Positions 11,805-21,821 are shown, counted from the stretch's first letter. The stretch: 64,000 nt of DNA from Planktothricoides raciborskii GIHE-MW2 (GCF_040564635.1 NZ_CP159837.1:3149001-3213000); one strand, 5' to 3'. Program-made: numbers and translations. The notes: generated from the sequence alone by a model not told the origin.

Positions 11805-13007
11805 ATGGGTCGCGCTACTAAAGTTGTATTAGCGTATTCGGGCGGAGTCGATACCACCGTCTGTATTCCTTACCTGAAAAAAGAATGGGGCGTTGAAGAA
11901 GTGATTACCCTGGCGGCGGATCTCGGTCAGGGAGACGAACTCAAACCGATTCAGGAAAAAGCCCTCAAATATGGCGCCAGTGAATCTTTGGTGATGGATG
12001 GCAAGGAAGTATTTGTCAAAGATTATGCTTTCGCGGCGATTCAAGCAAATGCCTTGTATGAAAATCGCTATCCTCTATCCACCGCTTTAGCCAGACCGCT
12101 GATTGCTAAAATGTTGGTCGAGGTGGCGGAAAAATATGGGGCCGATGCGGTGGCCCACGGTTGCACCGGCAAAGGCAATGACCAAGTAAGGTTTGATGTG
12201 GCGATCGCTGCCCTCAACCCCAATATCAAAGTCTTAGCCCCAGCCAGAGAATGGGGGATGAGTCGGGAAGAAACCATCGCTTATGGGGAAAAGTTTGGCA
12301 TTCCCTCTCCCGTGAAAAAGTCTTCCCCTTACAGTATTGACCGCAATATTTTAGGACGCAGTATTGAAGCAGGGCCGTTAGAAGATCCCTGGAATGAACC
12401 CCTGGAAGAAATCTATGCCCTGACTAAGGCGATCGCAGACACCCCCGACCAGCCAGACTATGTAGAAATTGGCTTTGAACAAGGAATTCCCACCAGTCTC
12501 AACGGCCAAACCCTCGATCCCGTCAGCCTGATCGTCCAACTGAATGAAATCGTCGGTCAACATGGAATTGGTCGCATTGACATGGTGGAAAACCGCCTAG
12601 TAGGGATCAAATCGCGGGAAATTTATGAAGCCCCGGGCTTACTGGTGTTAATTCAAGCCCACCGGGATCTAGAAAGTCTTTGCTTAACCAAAGATGTGGC
12701 TCACTACAAACGTGGCATCGAAGAAACTTATGGCCATCTAATTTATAACGGTCTGTGGTATAGCCCGCTGAAATTGGCCTTAGATGCTTTCATCCAAAAT
12801 ACTCAAGAGCGAGTTTCTGGTACAGTACGAGTCAAACTCTTTAAAGGCAGTGCCACCATCGTCGGTCGTAAATCGGCCAACTCTCTCTACAGCATGGATT
12901 TGGCAACTTATGGCGCTGAAGATCAATTCGATCATAAAGCGGCTGAAGGCTTTATTTATGTTTGGGGACTGCCCACTCGTGTTTGGTCAGAAAAAATGCG
13001 GGGTTAA
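11805..13007 (+). CDS. argG: Argininosuccinate synthase
   Basis: 400 residues, full length. The N-terminal P-loop-like motif [15 protein letters not shown] and the conserved [16 protein letters not shown] and [17 protein letters not shown] segments identify the enzyme. It joins citrulline and aspartate using ATP to form argininosuccinate in arginine synthesis. The Asp usually found in the SGGLDTS motif is kept; Leu is replaced by Val, as in many cyanobacterial forms. AGGAG precedes the ATG by 10 bp. Confidence 0.97.
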   Translation: MGRATKVVLAYSGGVDTTVCIPYLKKEWGVEEVITLAADLGQGDELKPIQEKALKYGASESLVMDGKEVFVKDYAFAAIQANALYENRYPLSTALARPLIAKMLVEVAEKYGADAVAHGCTGKGNDQVRFDVAIAALNPNIKVLAPAREWGMSREETIAYGEKFGIPSPVKKSSPYSIDRNILGRSIEAGPLEDPWNEPLEEIYALTKAIADTPDQPDYVEIGFEQGIPTSLNGQTLDPVSLIVQLNEIVGQHGIGRIDMVENRLVGIKSREIYEAPGLLVLIQAHRDLESLCLTKDVAHYKRGIEETYGHLIYNGLWYSPLKLALDAFIQNTQERVSGTVRVKLFKGSATIVGRKSANSLYSMDLATYGAEDQFDHKAAEGFIYVWGLPTRVWSEKMRG

Positions 13008-13012
13008 TGAAC

Positions 13013-13096
13013 AAGAAACCGGGTTTCGCCGAATTTACCCGGTTTCTGTGCCGCAACATAAAGAAACCCGGTTTCAAGAAGAAACCGGGTTTCTTT
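13013..13096. repeat. GAAACCCGGTTTC palindromes, also a likely bidirectional terminator
   Basis: GAAACCGGGTTTC at 13013-13025 region, an incomplete copy near 13040, and a long hairpin at 13060-13096 with AAAGAAACCCGGTTTC / GAAACCGGGTTTCTTT. It lies between convergent genes (argG and 13110-13991), so the last hairpin can terminate both. Confidence 0.85.
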
Positions 13097-13109
13097 GCCG
13101 AAAAAAATC

Positions 13110-13991
13110 CTAAATGCCTTTCGCTGCTTCGCGAATCAATGCACGGGCAACGGTTTGAATTCCCGTATGCTCATAATAATTCGTCGCTTGATCGAGAAAA
13201 GCGGCGACAAAATCCAATTTATCATCGGAAAATTCAATAAAACCTTCCAGATGAGAAAAAACATTTTGCGGGGTTAAACCAGCGGATCCCACTAAATTAG
13301 TCATCCAGCCACTAACGGCTCCAAAACTGTTAGAAATAAAGCCTAATTTATCCTCTCCAGGAATCAAACTGCTGACGGAACTAAAAACTGGATTGCTGGT
13401 GAAAGCACTTTGACCCTCACTGCTCAAGGTATTCTGCACTTTTTGCAGAAAATTTGGGCCAAGAGGAACGAGGCCATCAATACAAACTAAAGCGGCCATT
13501 CGCATCAAAGCTGCATCGGTATAATGCTGATTAATTTCCGTGGCAAATGTTTTGGGATTAATACTGGGTAAACCATTTATTTTGGCATAAGCGAGTAGTT
13601 CTACCACAATTTTTAGACATAAATCAACGGATTGTATGGTGTCAGCTTTTGGGGTTAATTTATTTAAAAAAGAGAGAAAGCCAATTTTCTCCCCAACCTT
13701 ATTGGCCATTGCCGCTGCGCCCATTGCTTTGTCTGCACCATCAACGGTTTGGTAAAGCCAAATCGCTTGTTGATAGCCTTTTGATTTATCATTATAAAGT
13801 TCAATTGCCCGATTGCGAATTTGCATAATTTTATTCGCATCACTGACCCCGGTGACAGCTTTAATAGTGTTGTCAAAACCGACAACATTCTGCCATTTAC
13901 CCGGAATCACATAATCTAAAGCGTTGAGAACTTTTACGGTCAGGTTATTGCTGGGCAATGTATCGACTAATTGAATAATTGATTCACTCAC
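13110..13991 (-). CDS. Hypothetical protein, mostly helical
   Basis: 293 residues from the GTG at 13991, which has AGGAG 6 bp upstream. The frame is open to 14042, but those extra residues (MKKPGFSDF...) come from a palindromic repeat and are unlikely to be coding. I recognise no family. The protein has several Ala/Leu-rich helices (ADKAMGAAAMANKVGEKIGF, DLCLKIVVELLAYAKING, ALMRMAALVCIDGL), no signal peptide and no Cys or His cluster. The C-terminal part (EFSDDKLDFVAAFLDQATNYYEHTG) is acidic. Confidence 0.7.
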   Translation of the reverse strand: MSESIIQLVDTLPSNNLTVKVLNALDYVIPGKWQNVVGFDNTIKAVTGVSDANKIMQIRNRAIELYNDKSKGYQQAIWLYQTVDGADKAMGAAAMANKVGEKIGFLSFLNKLTPKADTIQSVDLCLKIVVELLAYAKINGLPSINPKTFATEINQHYTDAALMRMAALVCIDGLVPLGPNFLQKVQNTLSSEGQSAFTSNPVFSSVSSLIPGEDKLGFISNSFGAVSGWMTNLVGSAGLTPQNVFSHLEGFIEFSDDKLDFVAAFLDQATNYYEHTGIQTVARALIREAAKGI

Positions 13992-14023
13992 AATAAACTC
14001 CTGATAAATAAGTGAAAAGTCGG

Positions 14024-14086
14024 AGAAACCCGGTTTCTTCAAGAAACCGGGTTTCTTGAAGGTGACATCGGCGAAACCGGGTTTCT
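14024..14086. repeat. GAAACCCGGTTTC palindromes
   Basis: AGAAACCCGGTTTCTT / AAGAAACCGGGTTTCT form a near-perfect hairpin with a one-base loop (14024-14056); a further copy GAAACCGGGTTTC is at 14073-14085. They lie between purQ and the hypothetical gene downstream of it. Confidence 0.85.
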
Positions 14087-14090
14087 GTGT

Positions 14091-14816
14091 TTAAGCAACC
14101 GCAGCCGTAGCAGCGGCTAATATGCCCTGAAATAATTTGAGGCCATCAGTGCCACCGTTCGCGAAGCGTTGCGGATGCAAGATCGCTCGATCGGCGGCTC
14201 TTTCTGGGTGGGGCATCATCCCCACAACATTGCCTTTTTGGTTACAAATTCCGGCAATATTATTTAAGGAACCGTTGGGATTTCCCTCGGAATTAATTTC
14301 ACCGTTAGCCGTACAATACCGGAATAAAACTTGTTGATTGTCTTCGAGTTGTTTTAGGGTATCAGCATCGGCATAGTAGCACCCCTCTCCGTGGGCAATG
14401 GGCAAGGTAATAATTTCACCGGGAGAATAGCCAGAAGTCCAAGGTAGGTTAGTGCGTTCGACTTTTAAGGGAGCGCGATCGCAGATAAAATGTAAATCTC
14501 GATTGCGGGTCAGGGCACCGGGTAGCAGTCCCACTTCCGTTAAGACTTGGAAGCCATTACAAATGCCAATGACCCATTTCCCTTGTTCCGCGTGTTTGAC
14601 GACTTCATTCATTACGGGAGAAAAACGGGCGATCGCGCCACAACGCAAATAATCCCCATAACTGAAACCCCCCGGAACCACTACCACATCAATATCGGCA
14701 ATATCCTGATCCTGATGCCAAACTAAGCGGGTGGGTTGCTTCAGTAAACCTTCTGTCACCCAGACCACATCGCGATCGCAGTTGGATCCGGGAAAAACCA
14801 GCACGCCAAATTTCAT
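14091..14816 (-). CDS. purQ: Phosphoribosylformylglycinamidine synthase, glutaminase subunit PurQ
   Basis: 241 residues. The class I glutaminase signs are visible: [14 protein letters not shown] at the N-terminus, the nucleophile in GICNGFQVL (about residue 93) and the His-Glu pair in [10 protein letters not shown]. PurQ feeds ammonia to PurL in purine synthesis. It overlaps purS by 4 bp (ATGA). An oddity is ten extra residues, [10 protein letters not shown], after [10 protein letters not shown], exactly encoded by a 30-bp dispersed repeat (14157-14186); relatives usually go straight to a GTDGL segment. The insertion is in frame and near the C-terminus. Confidence 0.95.
   Translation of the reverse strand: MKFGVLVFPGSNCDRDVVWVTEGLLKQPTRLVWHQDQDIADIDVVVVPGGFSYGDYLRCGAIARFSPVMNEVVKHAEQGKWVIGICNGFQVLTEVGLLPGALTRNRDLHFICDRAPLKVERTNLPWTSGYSPGEIITLPIAHGEGCYYADADTLKQLEDNQQVLFRYCTANGEINSEGNPNGSLNNIAGICNQKGNVVGMMPHPERAADRAILHPQRFANGGTDGLKLFQGILAAATAAVA
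14157..14186. repeat. Dispersed repeat inserted in frame in purQ
   Basis: GTTCGCGAAGCGTTGCGGAT... is a 30-bp copy of a repeat also seen at 28812-28845 and, as a variant, near 55724-55752. It encodes ten residues of PurQ without breaking the frame. Confidence 0.7.
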
Positions 14817-15097
14817 GCTGTTGCCTCCTCTAGCAGACCAATTTCGGTCAACTCAACGCAATAATTTTCAATCACTGGGTTGGCCAAAAGTTGATCGCAG
14901 ACGATATCCAGTTGTTTTCTCGCGGCTTCCTCCGTAGCAGAGGTAATCGTCAACTGAATATATTTACCAATTCGGACACCTTCGACATTATGGTATCCCA
15001 TATTCTTCAGTCCCGACTCCACAGCGGTTCCCGCCGGATCCAATACTGAAGGTCTAAGAGTGACGTAGATTTGAGCGTGATATTTTTTTTGAGTCAC
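14813..15097 (-). CDS. purS: Phosphoribosylformylglycinamidine synthase subunit PurS
   Basis: 94 residues, normal for PurS. The pattern [30 protein letters not shown] with the later [11 protein letters not shown] is the family signature. PurS is the small bridging subunit between PurQ and PurL. Translationally coupled to purQ by a 4-bp overlap. A palindromic repeat lies upstream. Confidence 0.96.
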   Translation of the reverse strand: MTQKKYHAQIYVTLRPSVLDPAGTAVESGLKNMGYHNVEGVRIGKYIQLTITSATEEAARKQLDIVCDQLLANPVIENYCVELTEIGLLEEATA

Positions 15098-15122
15098 GGT
15101 AAAGTGGTGTCAAGTATATGTT

Positions 15123-15150
15123 GTAGGGGCGAACGGCTGTTCGCCCCTAC
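15123..15150. repeat. GTAGGGGC-type palindrome
   Basis: GTAGGGGCGAACG / GTTCGCCCCTAC arms around a CT centre. Same feet as the repeats at 5397, 9327 and 44996, with a different core. Located upstream of purS. Confidence 0.85.
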
Positions 15151-15209
15151 TGCTATTTTCCAACTTGTTTGTCCGTTCCTAAAGGGATCGGCCAATTTTA
15201 TGTCATCAG

Positions 15210-17567
15210 TTAACCAAGTTTCTGCGCGTTTCGGGCTTTCAACCCTTGAAAATAGCGAAGTAAATCCTCGTAATTGGCTGTAACCCCACCATAGCGATAA
15301 GATACATAAGCCGTAGAAATTCGAGCGATCGCTGCTGCATCCTCTTGGTTAAAGTGCTCTCGTAGCATCTGGGCATATTCAAACGGGGTCTGAACCGATG
15401 ATTTACGATAACCTTTGACCGCTAACCAGTCGAGCATTTGTTGATATAACCGGACAATTGGGGGCAATTTCCCTAAAAATCTCTGCTTACGCCAATTTTG
15501 CCAACCAGTCCAACTCAGCCACAGTAAGAATCCTAAACCAGTGATGGCCAGCAAAAAGGCAAAAAAACCGATCCAACCTTTTGCCAGTAATCCAAATAAC
15601 CAGCCAAAAGTGGTAAAGACGATCGTGGCGATCGCCCGAAACAGATATTGCAACACCCCTGTAACCGGGGATGGCAACCAACCGGCCACCCATTGCCAAA
15701 ACTGGCGCAAGACGCCAAAAGTTTGGTTTTCCTCCACCGACGGGGGAATTAAATCATGGCCTGGAATGGGATCGAAGGCAAACCAACCATAACCGGGAAA
15801 ATACACCTCGGTCATGGCATAAGCATCGGTATTGCGAACAACGTAATATCCCGTAAACGGATTAAATTGACCTTGACCAAACCCAGCCACTAATCGTGCG
15901 GGAATGCCAATAGAACGCAGCATCACCGTTAAGACCGTAGAGTAGTGGTCGGGATAGCCCCATTTCCAATCAAATAAAAAGGCTTTGACTAAATCTTGGT
16001 CTGGCAATAAAAACGGCAGGTCTGGTTGATTAGATGGAGGTGCATATCTTTGCTTCAGATATTGGGCTAAATAAAGAGTTTTTTCATAAACAGAATCTAA
16101 ATTAGCCGCCTGAGATGGGTCACTGCCCGCTCTTTGGGCATTAGCTTTTAGTTCTTGGCGGTGTTTTTCCAGAATTTCTTCGGTAAATTGACGAATCTCC
16201 GGCAGAATTTCCGGCGGTACTTGCAAATAATATGGTGGAATTGATTTGGGATAATTGGTCGAGGCCGAATTTAAGGCGGTGCGATCGCGATAGGGGACCT
16301 CGGAAACCACCGAGTAAGTCAATCCATCGGCTAAATTTACTGGAGCACGCAAACTACCTTCTGTATCTAATTCGATTGTGGGGGTGGGAAAATAAATCTC
16401 CGTGGGATCTGCCATTGCCGGAATAATATTCGGCAGGTCTGCCAAAATCACATAAGTTTGCACCACCGATTCCAACTTCGCCCGGTTTCTTCTGGGGATG
16501 AAGACAGAAAAGCGATAAGTCCAACCCGGTCGGCTGAGTTCTTCCACTTGCTCATTCCGGGAAATTTCCCAGCCCTGACCCGTGTAGTGATCGAACGCCA
16601 AAGCCCGCCAAAAACCCGGAGACTGCGATCGCACCCGCATCACCACTTTGGGTTTCATCTGACCCCGCAAATTTTGGTTAATCCGGGTATTAAATCCATA
16701 GTAGAAAGTATCATCTACCTCACCGGATCTATCGGTGCCATCACTACCGCCACTGCCATCCGTCGCTCCATTTTCCCCATAACCCGGATTTCTAATACTG
16801 CCGCTTTGGAAATTGCCATCCAGTTCAATTCCTGAAGAAACTGGAAATGTTTGAATTTGATAACTAGGAAACCGAGGTAACACCGCAAAAATCCCCAGCC
16901 CTAAACTGACAATCACCAGTAAAAAAGCCCCTAAACGTTTCGGAGATAAATCAGCGCTCAACAACTTGAGCAGATTGCGGGTTTTCACTGATTTTCCAGT
17001 TTTCGGTGCGTTGGTCAGGGGAATACCCAGGGACAAACCAAGGCGCGATCGATAATCTAATACTAAAGTCGGTAGGGCGATCGCCAAAAATACCAGCAAC
17101 AACGGCGCAAAAGCCAAAGTCTGACTCAAAGTCCCCGCCACCCCCAGCAAAATCAAGCCAATCACCATCGAATAGCCTAAATCCTGACGGCGGGGTAAGT
17201 CAAAACTATGAAGTACCTGCACTTGAATCAGCAATTGTGCCAGCACCAACCGCGTATCATTTTGCTGCTGAAACAAGTCAGCAAAGAAAGCAAACAAAGC
17301 CACCAGCATCCCAATCGCCAGCAAAAACTTAACCCAAGTATTGCGATGGCGACGACGGTACCAACTCCAAACCGCAGCGGCAATTCCTGCGGGAACTGCC
17401 CAAACACTCATTTGAGTTTCAGCCGCCACATCTGTGGCGACGATGCCCACAATCACCAAAGCCTGAACCAGCACTCGTAACCAAATTGAGTCCTCAATGA
17501 CCACTGTGGATGATTCAGTCTGGCGTAACCTTTGCCGCAGACGCTGCCCGAATGAGCCAAAAACCAT
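15210..17567 (-). CDS. TgpA-like transglutaminase-fold membrane protein with degenerate triad
   Basis: 785 residues from the ATG at 17567; an upstream ATG at 17612 would add residues that come from a dispersed repeat. N-terminal membrane helices (about residues 40-240) precede a large soluble part, the transglutaminase core near residues 520-620, then further helices (TIVFTTFGWLFGLLAKGWIGFFAFLLAI) and a C-terminal DUF4129-like tail. The core keeps RSIGIPARLVAGFG and FDPIPGHD. At the Cys position it reads YPDHYS and at the His position DAYAM, so Cys and His of the usual Cys-His-Asp triad are absent. It is probably not a classical peptidase or transglutaminase; a structural or binding role is possible. 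Confidence 0.85.
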   Translation of the reverse strand: MVFGSFGQRLRQRLRQTESSTVVIEDSIWLRVLVQALVIVGIVATDVAAETQMSVWAVPAGIAAAVWSWYRRRHRNTWVKFLLAIGMLVALFAFFADLFQQQNDTRLVLAQLLIQVQVLHSFDLPRRQDLGYSMVIGLILLGVAGTLSQTLAFAPLLLVFLAIALPTLVLDYRSRLGLSLGIPLTNAPKTGKSVKTRNLLKLLSADLSPKRLGAFLLVIVSLGLGIFAVLPRFPSYQIQTFPVSSGIELDGNFQSGSIRNPGYGENGATDGSGGSDGTDRSGEVDDTFYYGFNTRINQNLRGQMKPKVVMRVRSQSPGFWRALAFDHYTGQGWEISRNEQVEELSRPGWTYRFSVFIPRRNRAKLESVVQTYVILADLPNIIPAMADPTEIYFPTPTIELDTEGSLRAPVNLADGLTYSVVSEVPYRDRTALNSASTNYPKSIPPYYLQVPPEILPEIRQFTEEILEKHRQELKANAQRAGSDPSQAANLDSVYEKTLYLAQYLKQRYAPPSNQPDLPFLLPDQDLVKAFLFDWKWGYPDHYSTVLTVMLRSIGIPARLVAGFGQGQFNPFTGYYVVRNTDAYAMTEVYFPGYGWFAFDPIPGHDLIPPSVEENQTFGVLRQFWQWVAGWLPSPVTGVLQYLFRAIATIVFTTFGWLFGLLAKGWIGFFAFLLAITGLGFLLWLSWTGWQNWRKQRFLGKLPPIVRLYQQMLDWLAVKGYRKSSVQTPFEYAQMLREHFNQEDAAAIARISTAYVSYRYGGVTANYEDLLRYFQGLKARNAQKLG

Positions 17568-17576
17568 AGAATCCTG

Positions 17577-17600
17577 TTCCCGAAGCGTGCCGGATGGCAC
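17577..17600. repeat. Dispersed repeat copy, GAAGCGTGCCGGATGGC
   Basis: Copy of a repeat also at 17814-17837, 18779-18803 and, as 25-bp tandem units, at 29392-30110. It lies just upstream of the start chosen for the TgpA-like gene. Confidence 0.8.
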
Positions 17601-17805
17601 TAGAAAAGTCAAACGTTGAATTTGTCAACCGATGGATCGAAAGATCCTCAGACCCGTCTCACCATTTTTTCAGGTTAACCCATATATTCCATCAACCGTC
17701 AACCGAATCTCAAGATTTTCAGACTATTTGACCCAGGATTCAGACTCCTCAGAGACAACCGCAGTCTCCCTTGACTCCCGCGAGGCTGACATTATGGTCG
17801 GCGAT

Positions 17806-19053
17806 CTATTTCCGTTCGCGAAGCGTGCCGGATGGCATTATGTAAACCGCAAAGGTCAACGAATTTTGCTCTGGATTGTTTAAATGTACTTCCAATAAAT
17901 AATTTTGCTCAAGATCGCGATTCGCTGACGCGATAGCTTCGCTAACGCACAACTCAATACTTAATTCTCCTGGGTTCGCTCTTTCTGATTTAGTCTGACT
18001 TTGACCATTGCTCAATCTCACCGAGCCACCACACGGTAGAGTCGCGGCAACTTTTACCACAGAAGAAACATTTTTCATCCGGGGATAATAAGAAATCTCC
18101 AGAGTCAGCAACCCCAAAGCAGTCAACCATTCCCGTTCCACTCTGGGCTTCGTCGATGACAATTCCAAAGTTAAATTGCCCATAATCTCCCGTGCAGCGA
18201 GTAATGACATCAGCATCTGTTGATTTGGGGTCGCCAGTTCATAACTGATTTCGCCGTTGACCTCTCCAGTTTTTTGCTTCACCGAGGGATCAATGGTCAG
18301 CGAACTGCGGTGTTGTTGAGCAATACTTAATCGATTGGCAATTTGATTAAGTTCCCAAAGCCGCCCGGGAAACAAAGTTTTTTCCACCACATCAACTAAC
18401 TTTGCCCATTCGCGTAAATTTGATTTCACCGCTTGAGTGCATTGTTCCAGCAGTTGCGTCAATAAGTCTTGTGGCATCCCCTCTAAACTATTCATATAGG
18501 GTAATTGATGAGCCCAAAAACCAATTTGATTTCCCGGAGATTTTCCATTGAATATAGAGGGAACCAGATTGCCTTGGGGAAAGTCTATGCTCTCAGGTTC
18601 GTAGTCCACAATTTCCGTTTCCCAAGGAAATAAGGGTGGGTGATGCTCAATTTCAGTTCTCAATCGACTTTTAATGATTGTTTGTGAACGTTCAGAAATC
18701 ACAGGGGTGTCTCCTGGTCTAAATAATTGATCGACATCCGAGACCGAATGTCCCGCGCCATCAGAAGACTCACAATCTGTTCGCGGAGCGTGCCGGATGG
18801 CACTACCCATCTCAGAAATTGGTAAAAATTGCAGTTCTTCTGACAAAAGTGGATCGAAATCATCCACTTCCCATAAGGCTGGGTCATCCGCAGAAGATTT
18901 CGGGAAACTGGAGCCATGGAGATGGTTGTCTCCTGGGATAGACAGGGGATGAGCGCGCCTAGATATAGCATCTGTTTTTAACCATTCTAGAAAGCGGCCC
19001 TCAAGGCGATCGCACTCCTCAAAGTTCTCAAAAGCTTCATTGTCCCGGTTCAT
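17806..19053 (-). CDS. patU3: PatU3-like heterocyst-pattern protein
   Basis: 415 residues. No catalytic motif is visible. The C-terminal half (LVDVVEKTLFPGRLWELNQIANRLSI, then NQQMLMSLLAAREIMGNLTLEL) resembles the PatU family as I remember it. The main support is context: it lies 26 bp after a HetZ-like gene on the same strand, the arrangement of hetZ-patU3 in filamentous cyanobacteria. The N-terminal half is acidic and low in structure. Two dispersed repeats sit in the frame: one encodes SAIRHAPRT (18779-18803), another encodes the last residues (MPSGTLRERK), so the C-terminus may be altered. A further repeat-like block is near 17925-17950. Confidence 0.65.
   Translation of the reverse strand: MNRDNEAFENFEECDRLEGRFLEWLKTDAISRRAHPLSIPGDNHLHGSSFPKSSADDPALWEVDDFDPLLSEELQFLPISEMGSAIRHAPRTDCESSDGAGHSVSDVDQLFRPGDTPVISERSQTIIKSRLRTEIEHHPPLFPWETEIVDYEPESIDFPQGNLVPSIFNGKSPGNQIGFWAHQLPYMNSLEGMPQDLLTQLLEQCTQAVKSNLREWAKLVDVVEKTLFPGRLWELNQIANRLSIAQQHRSSLTIDPSVKQKTGEVNGEISYELATPNQQMLMSLLAAREIMGNLTLELSSTKPRVEREWLTALGLLTLEISYYPRMKNVSSVVKVAATLPCGGSVRLSNGQSQTKSERANPGELSIELCVSEAIASANRDLEQNYLLEVHLNNPEQNSLTFAVYIMPSGTLRERK
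18779..18803. repeat. Dispersed repeat inside the patU-like gene
   Basis: GTTCGCGGAGCGTGCCGGAT... read in frame as SAIRHAPRT. A second copy at 17814-17837 forms the 3' end of the same gene. Confidence 0.8.
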
Positions 19054-19079
19054 GTCTTACACCCCTATTCATCAATAGA

Positions 19080-20225
19080 TCAGCTTTTTCCGGATGAACC
19101 ATTCCTAATTTCCCAAGCTAAATTGAGCAGCTTAAACCAACGTTTATTCACTTGGTTGACTGTACAACCCAGCTTTTGAGCAATTTCTGTGTCTGGTAAT
19201 CCTTGTTGCTTTAAGCGTAACAACTCTTTTTGTTCCGATTCAAGATTTTCTATAAAATCTTGCCATTGGGTAGGAGTCAAGCCTAAATTTCGATCTAAAT
19301 CCGCTTCCAACCATTCATGTACCAGTTCCCACTGATGAGACAAAGCAAATCGCATCAGGTGATATTTAAATCGCTGTTGTAAATAATCCCGCTCACGGGG
19401 GGTCAGACCCAGAATTGCTTCAATCTCTTGGGTCGGTAAATCTTGTAGCCGCAGGGCAAAATAGTCGGCACAGTCATTTTGCTGCCGTTCCTCCAGATAG
19501 GCAATTAATTCCTGAATCACCTTTTCCCGCAGAGACTCTTCGGCGGTTTCTGCTTCTGGACTGACCATTGCTTGTCGGACTTCACGGATCGAGGTATCAT
19601 TCTCCATATAGTTCAAGTCCAAGGAAGTCCCCTCAGCCGCTTGTTCTATATCCACCAAAGTTTCTGGGGGTTGCTGTTGGGAAAAAGTTTGCGCCCGCAA
19701 AATAATTAATTGCTGAATCCTACCGCCTGATAAAGTAATTCTTCTTTTGCCATACCGTTCCGTAAACGCCATATATTCCGCCAGTTCTAAGAGCGATTGT
19801 GGAGAAAAGGTTTCTCCGAGCTTGGCTTCTCGGCGAAATGCATTTAAGGATTCTACATAAAATGCTTGCAGAAAATCTTCAATTAAACTCAATCGGGCTT
19901 GATAACTAGATTGAATCTGCGGTGGCGTAATATAACGATAAACAATTGCACTGAGGGTACTATGTAATTCGACCCGCCCATTGCGAGAACCCAACTTGTA
20001 ATATTTTAAACATTGCTGTAACCGATTTTTTGCCAGGTTAATCATCCATTTTTGGATGTCTCCGGATGATTGAATTCGTTTACTTTCTTCACAAATTCTT
20101 CTGGCTTCTTCCACCAAACGCTGTGCCACTGGAAGACACTGTTTTTCAGAAGATCGAGTAGATTGCTTTAGTTCGGTCAAGATCATTTGCAAGATTTCAT
20201 TCACACCCCAGTCATTTTCCACCAT
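19080..20225 (-). CDS. hetZ: HetZ-like regulator of filament differentiation
   Basis: 381 residues. Segments such as ELAEYMAFTERYGKRRI, ILRAQTFSQQQPPE, QNDCADYFALRLQDL and ILGLTPRERDYLQQRFKYHL match HetZ as I know it from Anabaena. A C-terminal helix-turn-helix-like part (LKQQGLPDTEIAQKLGCTVNQVNKRW) resembles sigma-factor region 4. HetZ is a DNA-binding protein needed early in heterocyst differentiation, but homologues occur in non-heterocystous filaments, where the role is not settled. It leads a two-gene unit with the patU-like gene. The 1-kb AT-rich upstream region is long enough for complex regulation. Confidence 0.82.
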   Translation of the reverse strand: MVENDWGVNEILQMILTELKQSTRSSEKQCLPVAQRLVEEARRICEESKRIQSSGDIQKWMINLAKNRLQQCLKYYKLGSRNGRVELHSTLSAIVYRYITPPQIQSSYQARLSLIEDFLQAFYVESLNAFRREAKLGETFSPQSLLELAEYMAFTERYGKRRITLSGGRIQQLIILRAQTFSQQQPPETLVDIEQAAEGTSLDLNYMENDTSIREVRQAMVSPEAETAEESLREKVIQELIAYLEERQQNDCADYFALRLQDLPTQEIEAILGLTPRERDYLQQRFKYHLMRFALSHQWELVHEWLEADLDRNLGLTPTQWQDFIENLESEQKELLRLKQQGLPDTEIAQKLGCTVNQVNKRWFKLLNLAWEIRNGSSGKS

Positions 20226-21302
20226 CTAGTCCTCCGCAAGCTTACAGCCCTTTTGGGCTTCTAACCATTTACGCACGACGATTTATAGTCATTTTTTCCG
20301 ATATGATTCGGATCAAACAAAATATACTTTAAATTAAAGGTTTAAATTTGTCTTTATTTACGCTTTTTTTATTAGTTACTTTTCCATGGTTAATCAATAT
20401 AATATTTTACGTTAAAATAAGATCATCGTCAACCATTTTATTTTTCATATAACATCTGTTGTTTCTGAAAATCCAATCTCATGTTTATATTTATTTATGC
20501 TTATCTTGGTGGGAAAAACTTTAAATAAATTCATTTAAAAAATGTAATTTATTTAATAAAAAACACAATTTTCATCGTTTTATTTTATATAATTTATCGA
20601 TGAAAAGTGATGGTATACTCACTGTTAAAATAAAATAATTTGATGTTGGTTGTATAAAAAATTCACCCGGTTTTGCTTGAGGTTAACCCTGATTCTTTAG
20701 CACCCAAATTATCCCAACTTATGTTACGGTAGAATGATTGTCCCTGAATAACCTTGTCTCAAATCTAAAATCAATATTGGTTTTAATCTTTACAGTTGAT
20801 TTTAGGATGCAAAATTGATCGAGTATATCCGATGCAATTTTTAAAGGTTTATTCAATGAAATTTTGATGAGATTGATTGACTGACAAAATGTTGAGCAAA
20901 CTTGACCGAAATATCGATCCAATAAGTGATTGATTATTAGAGCAAATCGGTTTGGCCAAGAAAGCGCCAAGCCATTTAAAGATTATTTGATTTGGCAGAC
21001 CCAATCAATAATCTTTAAAAACTTTTCTCAAAAAAGTTTAGCATAAGTTTAAGTATAATCGCTGGCATGGGTTGAGACTTGTTTCGATTGATTTAAGTTC
21101 CACCAAGGAAATATGCTAAATTAAAGCTTTCCCACCCTGACAATTTGTAGATTTTTAGGATCACACTTAAATCATAGTCTATGCTTGCTTCCTGGAAACC
21201 GCGATGAGTCTCAGAAGATTTTGTCGGTTGCCCGAAAATATCTGTGGATCGGGGCTGAATTCCCGGAAAATGTAGATGTTGTCAGTTAATTTTTACCCGA
21301 AA
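20226..21302. other. Long AT-rich region upstream of hetZ
   Basis: About 1.05 kb between divergent genes. The part 20340-20700 is extremely AT-rich. A minus-strand frame at 20719-20970 has no ribosome-binding site and no recognisable sequence. Probably regulatory; no specific site can be placed. Confidence 0.5.
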
Positions 21303-21809
21303 ATGGATTATTTAGACCAACAATTGCAAGTGCTGATTGACGAGGCGCCTCAAGATGGACAAACTCCACAGATTGTAATTGCGATCGCCCCTGCACTGAA
21401 AATTATCGCCAGTCAGTTACGACATTCTCAGTATTATATTCTGCAAACCCCAGATGGCCGCCAACGTTGGCGTTGGGTTGTCACCACTCTCAGTCATCGG
21501 ACACAACCCAATCTGCAAAAGCAGGTGATTTATGCCTTTGCCTCCGAGGAAGATGCCCAGACTGGATCTTGGGTCGCCCAAGGAACCCAGGCGCTGGCAC
21601 GACCCATCCCTGTCACCCATATTTTATTTCAGACGATCGCGATCGACAGCGTTGATAGCTTGGTGTTTTTTGAAACTCCCGGCGATCTTTCTCAGGGGAC
21701 AGAAGTCTCCCGGGAAAAGATTCAATTATGTATTCAGGCGGAATTGAAAAACACCCTGGGCAATCCTAGCAAATTCCAGCTTCCTCAGATCCCGAACGAT
21801 CTCGCTTGA
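21303..21809 (+). CDS. Conserved-type hypothetical protein
   Basis: 168 residues from the ATG at 21303 (MDYLDQQLQVLIDEAPQDG); an upstream ATG at 21276 is possible. The sequence is well formed with alternating strands and helices (QIVIAIAPALKIIASQL, YYILQTPDGRQRWRWVVTTL, QKQVIYAFASEEDA, HILFQTIAIDSVDSLVFFETPG) and no signal peptide or metal motif. I recognise no family. It is convergent with the prenyl synthase gene and shares a terminator with it. Confidence 0.7.
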   Translation: MDYLDQQLQVLIDEAPQDGQTPQIVIAIAPALKIIASQLRHSQYYILQTPDGRQRWRWVVTTLSHRTQPNLQKQVIYAFASEEDAQTGSWVAQGTQALARPIPVTHILFQTIAIDSVDSLVFFETPGDLSQGTEVSREKIQLCIQAELKNTLGNPSKFQLPQIPNDLA

Positions 21810-21821
21810 AATATCATCTCT

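Noticed and set aside
20719-20970. 83-codon minus-strand ORF in the hetZ upstream region
   Set aside because: No ribosome-binding site, no recognisable sequence, likely chance frame in AT-rich DNA.
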